The translations under genes were made by a program, and so were the position numbers. DNA of 64,000 nt from the NCBI RefSeq assembly GCF_963576615.1, contig NC_088715.1, positions 50,880,007-50,944,006 on the forward strand, given 5' to 3'. The notes under the pieces were generated by a model. The model did no database searches and was not told where the DNA came from. It saw nothing but the letters and a program-made list of their open reading frames with translations. This document shows positions 1 through 11,607 of the stretch, one piece after another; the first letter of the stretch is position 1, and every line of letters begins with the position of its first letter. This DNA is from Watersipora subatra (lineage: Eukaryota > Bryozoa > Gymnolaemata > Cheilostomatida > Watersiporidae).

Positions 1-1064
1 TATGATTTAAAATTTAAATTATTTTAAACACTTGAGTAGTCACTGTAGAATACTTTCTGCTTTTCAGACAAACCCATTTTGTAGGTGAGTCTTTCGTTGC
101 ATCTTTGGTTCACTTTTGGAACTATTGCTAGCATTCTTTTAATTGTATACATTGCCTGTAGGCTGCTTTGTGTTCACTGCTTCATTCTTTGTTAATTAAG
201 ACAGTATATAAATACTTAACTGTATTTAGCAGTTCGTATTGGACTGTATATAGGTCATAAAACTGTTTATATCAAAGAGTTCTCTACATTTTGTTCTTGA
301 CTCTATCTCGCAGCTTGTATTTGGCAACAATCCAACGTTTCTCTGATTATAAGAAATAGCGCGCTACAAGGTACTTGTGGTAGTGTTAATAATGTGTATA
401 CATCAAGCTCATAACTTGTAGCAGTCAGTTGGTACTTAGTCTATGCTTATTCTGTGTGACAGCCTTTGAAAGGCAGTCTGTCAAGGAAGCAGAGGCTTGC
501 TCTGGTAGTCAATAGACTACAAATGAAGCTCTTAGCAAACTCAATAAGGTAGAACAGAGTTAGACAGAAAGGATAAATTTGAAGTCTGAAGCATTTTATT
601 GGCCAAATTTTATATCCTTTTTCTGTTGAAATGACTGGAATATTTTAGAAGGAGCCTTTGAACTTTAAATTTAATTTTATAGTCACTCATTTTTAAAGCT
701 GTTTGAAGCACATTCTTCTAATGATCTGTAAATAACCGTGGTGCAGCTCTTTACCAGGGATTGAAGGGTTTATGTCAGGAGAAGATAAATCTATGATTAG
801 TTATTTTGATAAGTGACTAAAGAACACACTATTACACTTTAGACAGACTGAATTAAAATTGAACTTACTGAAAAATTTTAGTAGATTTTGAGGTTTGGGT
901 GGACTATCAGGATGTTTGAAGATTAAAAAAGACAAAACTCGAATCAAGTTTAAACGCTCTTTAAAAAAGATATATGCAAATGCTATCATTGTATAGTTAA
1001 TACCGGCTATTGCATTTTGATTGCAGCAGTATACGTCTCTATTCTGCCGGTCTCTTTGCAACTA

Positions 1065-1300
1065 CTATTGTCATCATTACACTTTTACTTGATCTAAGTG
1101 TTTCAACCGCGATTAACTTTTGTCGATTTTAATCTTGAAGTATCGTTTGCAGTCAGGCCACTTCAAACATCAAATACAATCAAAAATGATAAAGAAATAG
1201 CAAAGATTTTGGATAAAATCAACTAAAATTTTGTGTAAATTTATTTTCAAACTATTTTAAAAATAGTTGATATCATAAACATGATATGACTGCTGAGTAT
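1065..1300 (+). repeat. Dispersed repeat family A, copy 1
   Basis: This segment shares an ordered set of words (a cttcaaacatca block, then caatcacaaatgataaa-like, then a line of the type 'accaaaattttt') with segments near 51305, 52050 and 58080. It lies directly upstream of the last exon of the NHL-type gene. No coding potential or terminal structure was seen, so the element class is unknown. Boundaries are approximate. Confidence 0.5.
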
Positions 1301-1315
1301 AATTTTATATTGTAG

Positions 1316-1449
1316 GTGAGATAGTCTCAGAGCTGACAGACAACGCTATTGAGAGTGGTTATGTGTTTAACATAGACATCTCAGGGAACAGACTAATTGT
1401 AGCTGACTATGACGCAAAGAAAATTGCAGTGTTTGATCTACAATCATAG
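1316..1449 (+). CDS. Terminal exon of an NHL-repeat / beta-propeller-like protein (partial gene)
   Basis: An acceptor (tatattgtag, AG at 1314-1315) opens a frame with two carried-over bases, then 43 codons and a TAG at 1447-1449. The peptide runs from EIVSELTDNAI to the pattern G-N-R-L-I-V-A-D-Y-D-A-K-K-I-A-V-F-D-L. That is the 'L-x-V-A-D-x-x-N-x-x-I-x-V-F-D' signature of an NHL repeat blade, as at the C-terminus of TRIM/NHL proteins and related six-bladed propellers. A last blade ending a few residues before the stop is usual in that family. Upstream exons lie outside the window or were not found; a possible 17-nt exon at 68-84 is discussed under rejected items. The family call rests on one blade only. 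An AATAAA at 1890 is a plausible polyadenylation signal. Confidence 0.6.
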
Positions 1450-3940
1450 CTGCCGCTTCCTCAATTGGATTTACTGTCTTTTCTTTCTTATAACAAACCA
1501 CAAGTGACCCTACAAGAGAGTTATAGCATAGTTGAGCATGAGACACCAATGTTGGCAAGAAGATGGCAATGGGGCTGTTATGATAAACTAAAAAGGCTGA
1601 AAATTGCTGCACAGGTTAAAGTTTTATTCACTTGTTGTAAAGAATTATCTCCTCGCTGCATTCAACGCACCTGATTGTGATTGGATAGTTCATGAAAAAA
1701 GTGCACATTACGTGTGTGTTATGTTCTAGTACTTGACACAATACATGTTTTTGACCAAGCTCTTAACTTTTCTCATTGATACAACAGTTGTTTTGACAAT
1801 GATTTTAACTCACAACATACGGTCTAACTTATCTAATGACAATTATCAAATAGTTAAAATGATACGCCATGAACTGTTTACTGTTCCACAATAAACTCAA
1901 CATCTTTCACAAATATAAAGGGTTTATATACCTATACTAAATACATATATCTGAATACAGTCAACGCATGCATACTGCATCCTCAATGGGAAGCTTTTCC
2001 ATGCTCTGGGTTGTCTGGTTCCTTATAAAGATTTCCCAACCATAAACTCTGCCTTTCCATCCACTCGGGTGATCATCTTTATGTGATAGTCATGCTCTTT
2101 GTTTATAACTGCCAGGTTAATTGCTTTTAACTTGACTGACCATGCATGCAGCCCATGGCTTAACCAGCTAGCTAATCATTTGTGAGCCCAGCTTTTACCA
2201 CAGTAGTTTTAACAATAAAAAGTTCACCGCGTATAATTTCCTGTTAGGGAACTTAATGTGTAAATGAGGCCAGGCTGCCTTGAAATAATCTCATACATAT
2301 AACCGGTTGTATACACGCGATTACAATTTCAGAACACAATGTAGTAAAAATACTTAATTCGGTGCCTCAGGTTGACGCTTTAATAATATTTCAGTAATTC
2401 AATAACTGTGAATATTATTTATCCATTAAAGGTTTACTTGCTACAACGTTTTTGTGATGGCTGCGATTAACCGTTCGTTTTTGAGCTTTTAAGAGCTTGT
2501 AATCACATTTCCACATATTTTGCACCTACAACACAACATAGTAAGACATGATGAGTCTTTTAATACCAAATAACTGTAATTTGAATTTTTTTGCAAGTCA
2601 ACCTTTAATAGAAGGTAGAAAAACCCATCATATTTTATGTCTACATATCTAACAGCCTAGTCAGTAGCTACTGATTTATGTAAAATATTTTACTCAAAGC
2701 TACTTTAGCTTTTCAAACATACTTACTCATACTTTTCTTTAGCTTATATCATTACTCTAAAGCATTTTGGTACACCAAAATCAAGTGAAATATGCACTAA
2801 TACAATAATCAAACACAAAAAAATTAAATATATAAGAAATACTTGTTCAAAAACTCTGCTAAAACCTATTTTCTTCTTTCTACGCGCATTAATCTTCTGC
2901 TTGACTGGTCAGAACTACTGAAATCAATAGCTGATGAATTGAAACAACTTAATAGGTAGTTATGCATGTCCTAAAACAGAGCAAGCAGCCTGAGCTATTG
3001 GGAGGGGTGATAATTTTTTGCGGAGTTGTCTGATCAGAAATGCGTCTTTCAACGGTTACACATCAGTGTTGATATAAAGTGAATACGCTAATGTTGTTTG
3101 GATGCTAAAATTGACTAGTTTGGCAGTGCAAAAAAATTGAGGTCAGAAAACACTGTGTAAGGTATTGAGCAGCCAGAAGAAAAAAAGATCAGTTCAAAGA
3201 GAAGTAACAATCAGAACGCAACTGGCTAAGCAAAGTAAACAAAGGTTTTTTTACAAAATGCGAACTTTTGTTTTTGCATGTATTATAAATATTGTTTGTT
3301 TATTTCACTTGTTTTTAAATATATATTTGTAGCATTTGATAGGTTATCATTATTATTAATATTATTACATAAACAGATCTTCAAAACTATTTTCTTTTAC
3401 TTGCCATCACTTTTTGCCACTATATTTGTTGAAAGTCAACTTGCATGGTAGTAAATCTACTGAATATTATTTATAGTCAATATGATTGTCAGCATATGTA
3501 AACTACGTGTAGCATGTCAGATGAGTGATACCCTGAATGTGTTATAAGTATTGTAAGAAGGCCTTATTAGCTGTTCCGCTGACTGAAGATAGAGTAGAGT
3601 AACTAACCAAATTTGCACCAAAGTGATCAAAAATTTTATTCTTTATTTACATTTTCAAAAGTTGTTCTAAAATACACAATGCTAAATGATAATAGTAAAC
3701 CTGAAGTTTAACCTAGCCACTCTAGCAAAATTTGAGAACTATGAACTGCAGTCATAATAATTCCCTGCTAGCAGTACTTGCGCATCTATAGAATATTTGT
3801 TTTACCAGGAAGTTTTAATCAAATGTGTAACAAAATTTTAAATAAGTGGTTTATTAACAAGTTTTGCTCTGACAAATGATAGTCTTTATGTTCGCCGAAC
3901 AACTTATTCCTTGGCAATGTAATAGTTGAACAGCACTTAT
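1450..3940. other. Intergenic AT-rich DNA, no gene seen
   Basis: This is the 3' flank of the NHL-type gene. I saw no exon with matching splice sites, no RNA gene and no clear repeat array on either strand. The short ORFs at 1367-1674 overlap or follow the real exon in other frames. Confidence 0.5.
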
Positions 3941-3944
3941 TAGA

Positions 3945-4497
3945 GGAAGTTTAATTAGCAATCAATGTGTGAAAAAAAGAATTATTTGCAGGTAAATAAT
4001 TACACCTAAGACATTAAAACTGATTTAGTTAATAAAATGCTCTTTGTTTTAACTAAAACACTGCCAAACGTTCAATGTTTTATATATGTTTGCGTGATTA
4101 AAAATGCATAACCATCACTTTTGTCAGCCAATAAAAATACAAATCTATAGATAAATTGGTCATTCGAAGTTTTAAAATTTGTTCATTTATTACATCTATA
4201 AATTTTAATAAATGAATAACATTTATTTCAGCAAGTTTAGTTTGCACTCATTGTATGAAGAAAGAATTTTTTACAGACAAATAATTACACCTCAGGCAAA
4301 AGAACGAATATAGTTAATAAAATGTTTTTGTTTCAACTAAACCACTGCCAAACTTTCACAATTCTATTTTATATGTGCGAAATTAAAAGTACATAACCGT
4401 TACTTTTTTTAGCTAATGTTTATGTCCATCTATTGATAATTTGGTTATTCAAAGTTTTAAAATTTGTTCATTTATCACATGTATAAAATTTAAACAG
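3945..4497. repeat. Diverged tandem duplication, about 285-bp unit, two copies
   Basis: The two halves (about 3945-4218 and 4235-4497) share a long ordered series of words. These include aaataattacacct, gttaataaaatg, actgccaaac, acataacc and a common end gttttaaaatttgttcattta followed by acatstataaa. Differences are spread evenly, so the duplication is old. No coding potential. Confidence 0.75.
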
Positions 4498-5079
4498 CTT
4501 AAATAAATCTTTGTTAAAATTATGATTACCAGCTAAACTTGGTCTCAAATATCTAGCATAGTACTGACTGTCCAGGTTTTCACATTTCTCTGCATGGCAT
4601 CAACATCACATATTTTGATGATGTAAAACCTTGCAGACATGCAAAGCATCTGTCAGCTATTAACTTCAACCAACAGTCAACAAACCATGATAAACATAAC
4701 AACTGATATACCATTTTCAAATTTTGGTTGTTATCTTGGCTATATTGTTAGAAATAACAAAAGTAGAAAATATAAAAGCTAACCCTGTGCTCATAAAAAT
4801 ACAGTTTAATAAATATAGTAAACAATTTAAAATAAACTCAGTGAAACTATCAAAATATGTGAAACATAACTAAAGTAAGTGTCATGTTTAAAAAGTTCAA
4901 CAAACTTCTAAATATAGAAATATATGCATTTCCTTGCGCTAATTTTAATAATAAAACCTATTAGAACATACCCCTAAAAATATAATATTAAATAATTATA
5001 TTTATCAAAAAGGATTACCACCCAAGCCTTTAGCAAAAAATACAATTGAAGACAAAAAACCAGAAAAGGAAGCTTTGAA

Positions 5080-5162
5080 TTAAGAGTCATCAGACAGACT
5101 AACGCACTGGTAGTAATGATGAATCTTTACAAGTGTTTTTATTGCTTCTGCCATTCCCGTTT
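5080..5162 (-). CDS. Exon F, terminal exon of the unrecognised minus-strand gene
   Basis: Acceptor TTTATCTTAG, then two bases, 26 codons and TAA. It reads TGMAEAIKTLVKIHHYYQCV then SLSDDS and stop. The composition is plainly coding-like and very different from the surrounding AT-rich sequence. Confidence 0.55.
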
Positions 5163-8100
5163 CTAAGATAAATCCAAAATATGATTATAAGCTGACGAAA
5201 ATGTAGAAAATGATTTAATTTCATTACACCATTTTCTAATTAAATTACAAATTACATTACAAATCACCATTGGTTGCTGACCCTGCAAGTGAAGCATAAC
5301 CCCATCAAATGGTGGGTACGGTTGAAAGTAAAATTAAACAGTTAAATTTTGATAAAACATTTTATCTAAACAGATAAAAATGCTTAGTACTCCAGTAGGA
5401 GTGCATCACACAAAACACTCTCTAAATGTACTTTAATTACTTTTAAGAACTATCACAAAATAGGTCAGTTCTCAGAGCTTTGAAAGGTTTTCTGAGATTA
5501 AGGATGGCGCTTTAGAAAGCCAGTAGATCTGCTACTATTTGCTAAGAATTTGCTAAGAATTTGCTAAGAATTTGCTAAGAATTTGCCGCTGAATGATGAC
5601 TACCTAAAATTACTTACAGCATCTAATCAGATTTAAGTATAAATATTAGGAAAACCGAGTTTTTTCTATTTAATTCAAACCCAAAAATACCTTTTTATAT
5701 TTGGGTTAATTTAGTAGCTGCATTTCTTTGTAATTACAGTTGCACACTCAGTAGTTATAAGTAAATACGCTCAGGTTATAGAATATACAACATTTGTTTT
5801 ATCCAGGCTTGCTCTGTGTAAAGGACTACTGTAGGAGCATGAACTTACCATTGGGTTGAAGTTTTACCGCTTTGGTCAAAACAAATAGATCTACTAAACT
5901 CTATCATTATTTATCATTATTAGTTAATCCGTATAACAGACTTCCTGCAGGAGTATTAACTTACTTTTATGTTTAACAGTAAGTTTAACATGACAAAACA
6001 TCAACTTACAGCTTGATGTTTTAGCATTTTCAACAATCCTAATAGATACACCAAAAGTTATCATTAACGTATATCTACTTACTGCTACAACAGTATTGTC
6101 GCAAACGATTGTAAAAGATTTCTAAATGTTCATAAAACTGAGGTTTTTTTCATGCAAATTAAACAGCTGCAACAAACTGAAAAGTAAAGAGCAATGGTTT
6201 TACAAAATTATTATTGAATGTAATGGACAAAATTTTTCTGCCTCAATTAAAGAAATGTATAAAAAAAATTAATTTTTTTAAAATAATATAACTACCCTTT
6301 TTGTTCTTCATGTGCTTGCATCATCAGTAAGAGGTGGGCAAAAAAGAGTGTTAACAAGTAACTAAAAGAGCGGGTTTTGAACAACTAACCTTGACATGAA
6401 ACTGCAAGTTCCCGTAGAACTGTGGTAAAAATTCGTGTACATAGTTGCCATCCTCCTAGGTTGCATATTAGCATAGCATTTTTCTAGAAACTGCTGCTTT
6501 CTCTGAGGGTTGAAAATAATATCGTTCAAGGCAGCGATCAAACTTGTTAGAAAGGTTGATCAGAAGCTCAGCTCTCTAAAAATAAATAGTGGGTCACTTT
6601 CGATGTTGTATTTAAACATCATATATAGCTAAAAAGTGGATGGATAATTTTCAGTTGCTACAGTATGTAGTTAATTGCATGGCAGCTTATTTCATAAAAA
6701 CTATCAACAATTTTAGTGATATTTTATAGTATAATAAAGTCAGTTGGTAAAGTCTTACTTTTTAAGAACGACAGTTAAAATATCTTCTATTGATTAGTGA
6801 GAATAAAAATATAAATTTGCATTGCTACAGGCTTTTTGTTTATAATAAAGAACACAATAGTATGCAAATTTGTATATATACATATATATAATACAAAAAC
6901 TATACAAATCATGCATAAAATTACGTACCATGTTTGACACAATACACACACAGTTGTATATGAAGTACGCCCTCATTTAAACAGGTCATATTATTTTCTT
7001 TTTAACATTTTAAATATTCAGAAAAATTTCTGCTGAGTGTCTCTCAGTATATACATGATAGATATGTATGTATGTTGGATATGTGTCTCAATTGAACACT
7101 GGCTACTTACAATGATTTTATTTTTATATATAGAGAATAGCTTTTTAGTGAAGTCATCAGTAATTTATTTTTTTTAGTTTAAAAGATAGTGAGGTAATCA
7201 TAAATAAACTATTTGGATGGAATAAAAGTAAACATATTTTTATAGAGTAAATTAGAAAATTAAACAATATTGCAGATACTTTGCAAGCAACTTGTTATTC
7301 TAAAAAATCTTTTAGGCAAACTATGTAGCTGTTTAATAAAAACTTACCCCTGATGTTGATAGTGCCAAAAAGTCTTCGCAGGATACTGTGTTTTCGTAAA
7401 GCTTTAAAAATCCCAGCTGCTCACGTTGACTCTGTAATATATAAATACAGTATTATGTATTGGTTGAAAAAGCAGAATCTGGCAAACATGCAACTCAGAA
7501 AAGTTTAGAGACATATGTAAAGTGAGCTGAAAAACATACTTAAAAAATTGATATATAGACTCAAAGATGATCTAATACACATACGAGGGTGATCTGATAC
7601 ACAGATTTAGAAGTGATATGAATCACAGAAACAATAATAAGCTGATATACACATATGAGTGAGCTGATGAGCAGACGAAAGGGTGATCTGGTATACAAAC
7701 TAACAAGTGAGATAATAAAATTACTCATAAGTATTACATAGTATTGTACAGTTTGTTTCTTATATCAGCAACACTTTATGGTGTTTGGTTACAGTCATTT
7801 AATTTAAATACTGCTGGAAAATAATACATTTGAAACATTAGAACGTAAAAATCTAAAACTCATTGGAACAGTTAAGTCAGAAATGTTGACAGTTGTTTCA
7901 CTTTTTTATAATCTTTAAAAAAATTAAGTAGGTTTATGTTTAAAAGTTTTGTATGTTTCTTTGTCAAATAACTGCCAGGCCCATTTTTCTGTAATGACAT
8001 ATCCAAACATATCCAAAGCGTGGTATTACAACCTAAAACCAACCTACCACAAATAATATTACTAGTAAACAAAAGCATAAGCTAATTGTGTCACAAAACG

Positions 8101-8898
8101 GTATTGCTGCAGCTTAAGGTATTGATTCATACTTCTCCAGTGCCATAGAGGACCAGGCCATACAGTGTCCACTAAGTATATGAGGAGCAAATAAAAATAC
8201 TTGAGTCTTTTGATTGTTGAATCAATGAAATGCAACTGTTTTCACAAAAACGAAGAGTTCCACACCCTGATAATACAGTAAGAAATGGCTAACTTCATTT
8301 GCATCTTTGAAACAATCTAAAACAAATACTGAATATAAAGAGAATCATGTTTCTAAACATATATAAGAGTTTATCACAAACTTTCAAAAGGTGCCTACAA
8401 GTTTGACTTGACTAGGCTAATTGTAGAACCCGTAATTTGATCACTTAAAGTGTTTGCACATTTTAAAAAACACATAAACACACCTAATGCTTTTTTTAAA
8501 TAGGTACAACTATAATTTTGCAACTTGTTTATTAATAAAGTTGTCAATTTGCTCCCTCTAGATTGGAATGTAACCCATATGACACATCCAACTATCTAGG
8601 TTATTGGTGGTACTGGGCTACTTGTGAAAAATCAACAACACCCAAAATTACTTCATTTTGAAATATTTTTTAATTTGCATGTAGCTAAATAATCAGCTCA
8701 AAGTTTATAAGTTTAATTTTATTGGACATTTGGCATATTTTCTGCAAGTTGAGACTGTAGGTGGTGATGTTAAACTTAATACTTACAAGCCAGTGGTAAA
8801 GATAGCCTGTGCCCTTGTTCTTGCATTTTCATTCTCATGAAAGTATTTGTAAACCGTCATTCTTGAAGCTGTTAACTCCACCTTGCAAACTGCCACCA
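5080..8898 (-). CDS. Multi-exon gene of unrecognised function, last six exons, with one frameshift
   Basis: Six minus-strand exons chain with compatible phases: 8787-8898, 7348-7429, 6390-6575, 6010-6038, 5849-5869 and 5080-5162 (stop TAA at 5080-5082). All have GT donors, most of them GTAAGT. The joined product is about 190 residues, mostly helical and charged, without signal peptide or membrane segment. Recognisable stretches are ELTASRMTVYKYFHENEN, LGFLKLYENTVSCEDFLAL and RKQQFLEKCYANMQPRRMA. I do not recognise the family. An upstream exon ending at 8984 (donor GTAAGT at 8983-8978) would fit the phase and add about ten residues; its acceptor is poor. In the third exon the frame changes by one base at a T4 run (6513-6516 on the plus strand as AAAA). 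Reading T3 restores one open frame through to the stop. Either this is an assembly or sequencing indel, or the gene is a recent pseudogene. Confidence 0.6.
5537..5586. repeat. Short tandem repeat, 11-bp unit (atttgctaaga), about 4.5 copies
   Basis: The unit atttgctaaga is repeated head to tail without change and ends in atttgccgc. It lies in the intron between exons E and F of the minus-strand gene. Confidence 0.85.
5849..5869 (-). CDS. Exon E (21-nt small exon) of the unrecognised minus-strand gene
   Basis: A 21-nt segment between acceptor CCAAAG and a perfect GTAAGT donor. In phase it encodes VKLQPN and leaves one base that joins exon F. This is weaker than the other exons because the acceptor is short of pyrimidines. 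Confidence 0.35.
6010..6038 (-). CDS. Exon D (29-nt small exon) of the unrecognised minus-strand gene
   Basis: A 29-nt segment sits between an acceptor TATTAG and a perfect GTAAGT donor. In phase with its neighbours it encodes IVENAKTSS. The support is the splice signals plus phase agreement on both sides, not similarity. Confidence 0.4.
6390..6575 (-). CDS. Exon C of the unrecognised minus-strand gene, carries the frameshift
   Basis: From the acceptor ATTTTTAG the in-phase frame reads RAELLINLSNKFDRCLERYY, then hits TAA. From the T4 run onward the next frame is open and reads NPQRKQQFLEKCYANMQPRR to the donor GTTAGT. Only that second frame leaves the two-base remainder that exon D needs. 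Confidence 0.55.
7348..7429 (-). CDS. Exon B of the unrecognised minus-strand gene
   Basis: The donor is GGG|GTAAGT. The acceptor region is ttacagag; the second AG gives the phase that joins exon A, while the first AG (start 7431) would break the frame. It reads QREQLGFLKLYENTVSCEDF then LALSTSG. The tandem CAG/AG acceptor may allow two splice forms. Confidence 0.6.
8787..8898 (-). CDS. Exon A of the unrecognised minus-strand gene
   Basis: The acceptor is a T-rich tract ending TTTTTAG (minus sense) and the donor is GTAAGTATT. The exon is 112 nt: two bases to finish a codon, 36 codons, two bases carried on. Only this frame is open; it reads VAVCKVELTASRMTVYKYFH and on to AQAIFTTG. Confidence 0.6.
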
Positions 8899-8984
8899 CT
8901 AAAAATAAAAAAAGTTCATTGAGTGTTTTAAATATTTATTTTTAGTGCTGCTTTAGTATTATTTATCGATTCATTTTACTTACA

Positions 8985-10658
8985 TGCAAACATCACATCA
9001 AATTTTATGACTTTACCTTATATTATTATATAGTCATTTATATTAACTTTTTATCATGCTTTATAAATTACATAATATACTAGCCTATTATACTCTATTA
9101 CAATTAGACTACTCTACTATAATTTTTATTATGCTCACACATACGTTATACTAGATCATATTATATAATATCAAAATATATCATATTATTTTACTTGGGT
9201 TATTTTATATTTCATTATCTGATATTATATTGTATTATGCTATATAATATCATCTTTTTTATTTTACAGAATTTTGTAATGCTACATTACATCATACCGT
9301 AATGCATAATACATTATCCTGCAGTATATTATACTATAATGTAATATTATTATTTTAATTATTATATCATATTTTAGGTTTATTATATAAAAACTTGAGG
9401 ATCAGGTTTACAAGTTATGTCTTTGCTTCTATAAGCTTCTAGTTCAATAAAATTATTATCTAATAATATGAAATATATTGACATATATTACATATCTTTC
9501 CTTTTTAATTTTTAGTAGTTAGATATTTGTTTGCCACAATTTAACATCTTCAATAAAGGCAGCAGCACAAGTCTCAAGCTATAGTTTAAAGTTTTATTTT
9601 AAGCAGGCTATTAGTTCTTCTATGACTAGAAAATCATCTATAATAGAGTATATAAAGTGCTCACATGTAGTCACTACTAGTCTAAACATCTCAAGAACTT
9701 TAGTTTGAATTGAAAAGTAAATGTGATAAGCTCTGTTAAAGTCGGTACACTTGAAACTGATAACATTACCTCAAGCAAATCCTTTATATATGTGTATTGG
9801 CTTTGTGTTGAAACTAATTTTTAATGGCTTTTTGTTATTCTTGGCTAATGGCATATATATTATTCAGATAAATGACTGATTTGCAAAATAAAAACAAAAA
9901 ACATTCAGGGTATCTTGGATTGTAACAGGCTGGCTTGCTAAAGTTTTTATTTTTGAATCATGCTTCCTCGTATCTATTCTAACAAAAAAGATTCAAAGTA
10001 CTAGATTGTGCTCTGAATATTTATGAATAATCGTAACACATATCTCTCACTTTTTCTAGTTTTTCATTGTTGTAATGTTTCAAGTACATTAACGTGCCTC
10101 AGTATGCTTAGCTTAGATGTGCGGAAGCATAGTGAAGATTATTTATTATAAGAAAATACTTTACTGTTATGCCTACTTGAGTATTCAAAACTATTCAATT
10201 AATAGCTTAATGATTATTTAAAATGTAAGCTTACTTAAATATCTACTGAAATTTAGTAGGGTATTCAAAACTAATAATGGTTATCGTTTGTAGTCCATAT
10301 ACATTTTCATTTTTCAATGCATAGGAATAAAGAAATGCCAGAAACTTCGCAGGTATATATATTTAATTATTACATATATATAATAATAAATACTATATAA
10401 TTTGTATCACATAATATTGTTTTATGTAATATAAATTATATTATATAAAACAATTATATTTTTATCTTTATTATTATTCTTATTGTATCATTATCATTTT
10501 CAGTTACATTTTTATTAGTGTTGTATTTAATGTAAACTAATGACTACGCTAAAGACAAACCAATTTTACAATTTTCTGTTAATTTTTAGACATCTGCCAG
10601 AAAGCAGTTTTTAAAAGACATGTACTTTTTTAAGCAGTTAACACAGGACAATCTCAGC
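8985..10658. other. AT-rich non-coding DNA
   Basis: The core at about 9000-9480 is almost pure A/T with irregular repeats of the tattatat type. No convincing exon was found here on either strand, though the 5' exons of the minus-strand gene must lie in or beyond this stretch. Confidence 0.5.
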
Positions 10659-11097
10659 TACAGTGGTGTGAAAATTAAATGGACCACCTTATAAAACTTG
10701 ATCATTGCTAGCGCTCAGCACTCAAGGTGATTAAATCCCTCATTAAGCTCTTTTTATTGAGTAGAACCTGTACATAGTATATATCAAAAGAAAGCTTAGA
10801 ATGATTAAAACTTGATGAAACTAATTTTAGTTTAAAACAACAATGTTAGATAAGTTTTAGAGAGTCAAAGTTAGCAATTATTTTTGGCATTTTCACTTAT
10901 TTTGAATAAAATTAAACCTCTATTTTATTTATATTCAAACTTAAAGCAGTGATGCTACTCAAATCAAAGATGTTGTGTGAAACAATCCTCATGTTGTTAC
11001 GTTTTGCACAACAGAATAATTTGTCTTTGAAGTTGCTAACTTGCTATAAAAGTGAACTTCTAGCGTTGGTAGATTCATTCAGTCAAACATCGACATC

Positions 11098-11460
11098 ATG
11101 CCTCGTCATCTTACAGAAGCAAAGCGAGCAGTCATCGTACACCTTTACCAGGAAGGCAAATCACAGCGGGAGATTGCCAAAGAAGTAAAGATTGCTAAAA
11201 GTACTGTTTGTAACACCATCAAACGGTTTGGTGAGCAAGGTGACTTACAGGAAAGAAAGAGTAGAGAGAAACAAAGAAAAGAAAGAACAGAAAGAACATT
11301 AGTGGCAGAAAAGGCAGAAAGAACATTAGTGCGGCTTAGGACAAGAAATCGGCACCTTAACAGTGTAGAACTGTGTAGAAAACTGAAGGAGTCTACTGGT
11401 AAAGACGTCTGCCCTTCTACAGTCGGAAGAGTTCTACTAAGAAACGGACTCAAAAGCTGA
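11098..11460 (+). pseudogene. Tc1-like transposase, N-terminal DNA-binding half only
   Basis: 120 codons starting MPRHLTEAKRAVIVHLYQEG. Residues about 5-50 form the first helix-turn-helix (QREIAKEVKIAKSTVCNTIK) and about 75-118 the second, ending CPSTVGRVLLRNGLKS. A TGA at 11458-11460 interrupts the frame. The same frame then continues with KPRKKLFLTEVHRKRRLEWA, the normal Tc1 linker, to a stop just after MPTKY near 11567. The DDE/DDD catalytic domain, roughly 200 residues in the family, is absent. It cannot be an active transposase. A truncated product could still bind the ends, as Tc1-type N-terminal halves do. Confidence 0.9.
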
Positions 11461-11591
11461 AAACCACGCAAAAAGCTGTTTCTCACCGAAGTTCACAGAA
11501 AGAGGCGTTTAGAATGGGCAAAAAAGCACCTAAACATCAAAGCTAAATGCATGCCTACCAAGTACTAACAGCATCCCAAACCAACCCCAAC

Positions 11592-11607
11592 GGCCCTTTT
11601 CAGGGCC
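11592..11607 (+). promoter_or_regulatory. Histone-type mRNA 3' stem-loop inside the transposon
   Basis: The 16 bases are GGCCC-TTTTCA-GGGCC preceded by CCCCAAC and followed by ACCA. They match every position of the metazoan replication-dependent histone stem-loop consensus GGYYYUHUNHARRRCC, including the ACCA at the cleavage side. In histone genes SLBP binds this element, and U7 snRNP directs cleavage without polyadenylation. Here it sits about 25-40 bp after a stop codon that follows the residues TKY, and no histone reading frame is visible upstream. A clear purine-rich U7-pairing element downstream was not seen. Confidence 0.75.

Noticed and set aside
68..84. A 17-nt candidate micro-exon with strong acceptor and donor, in phase with the terminal NHL-type exon at 1316
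   Set aside because: Phase and splice signals fit, but 17 nt gives no sequence evidence and the neighbouring exon is not in the window. The same ttgtaggtgag word recurs at the real acceptor, so one of the two may be coincidence.
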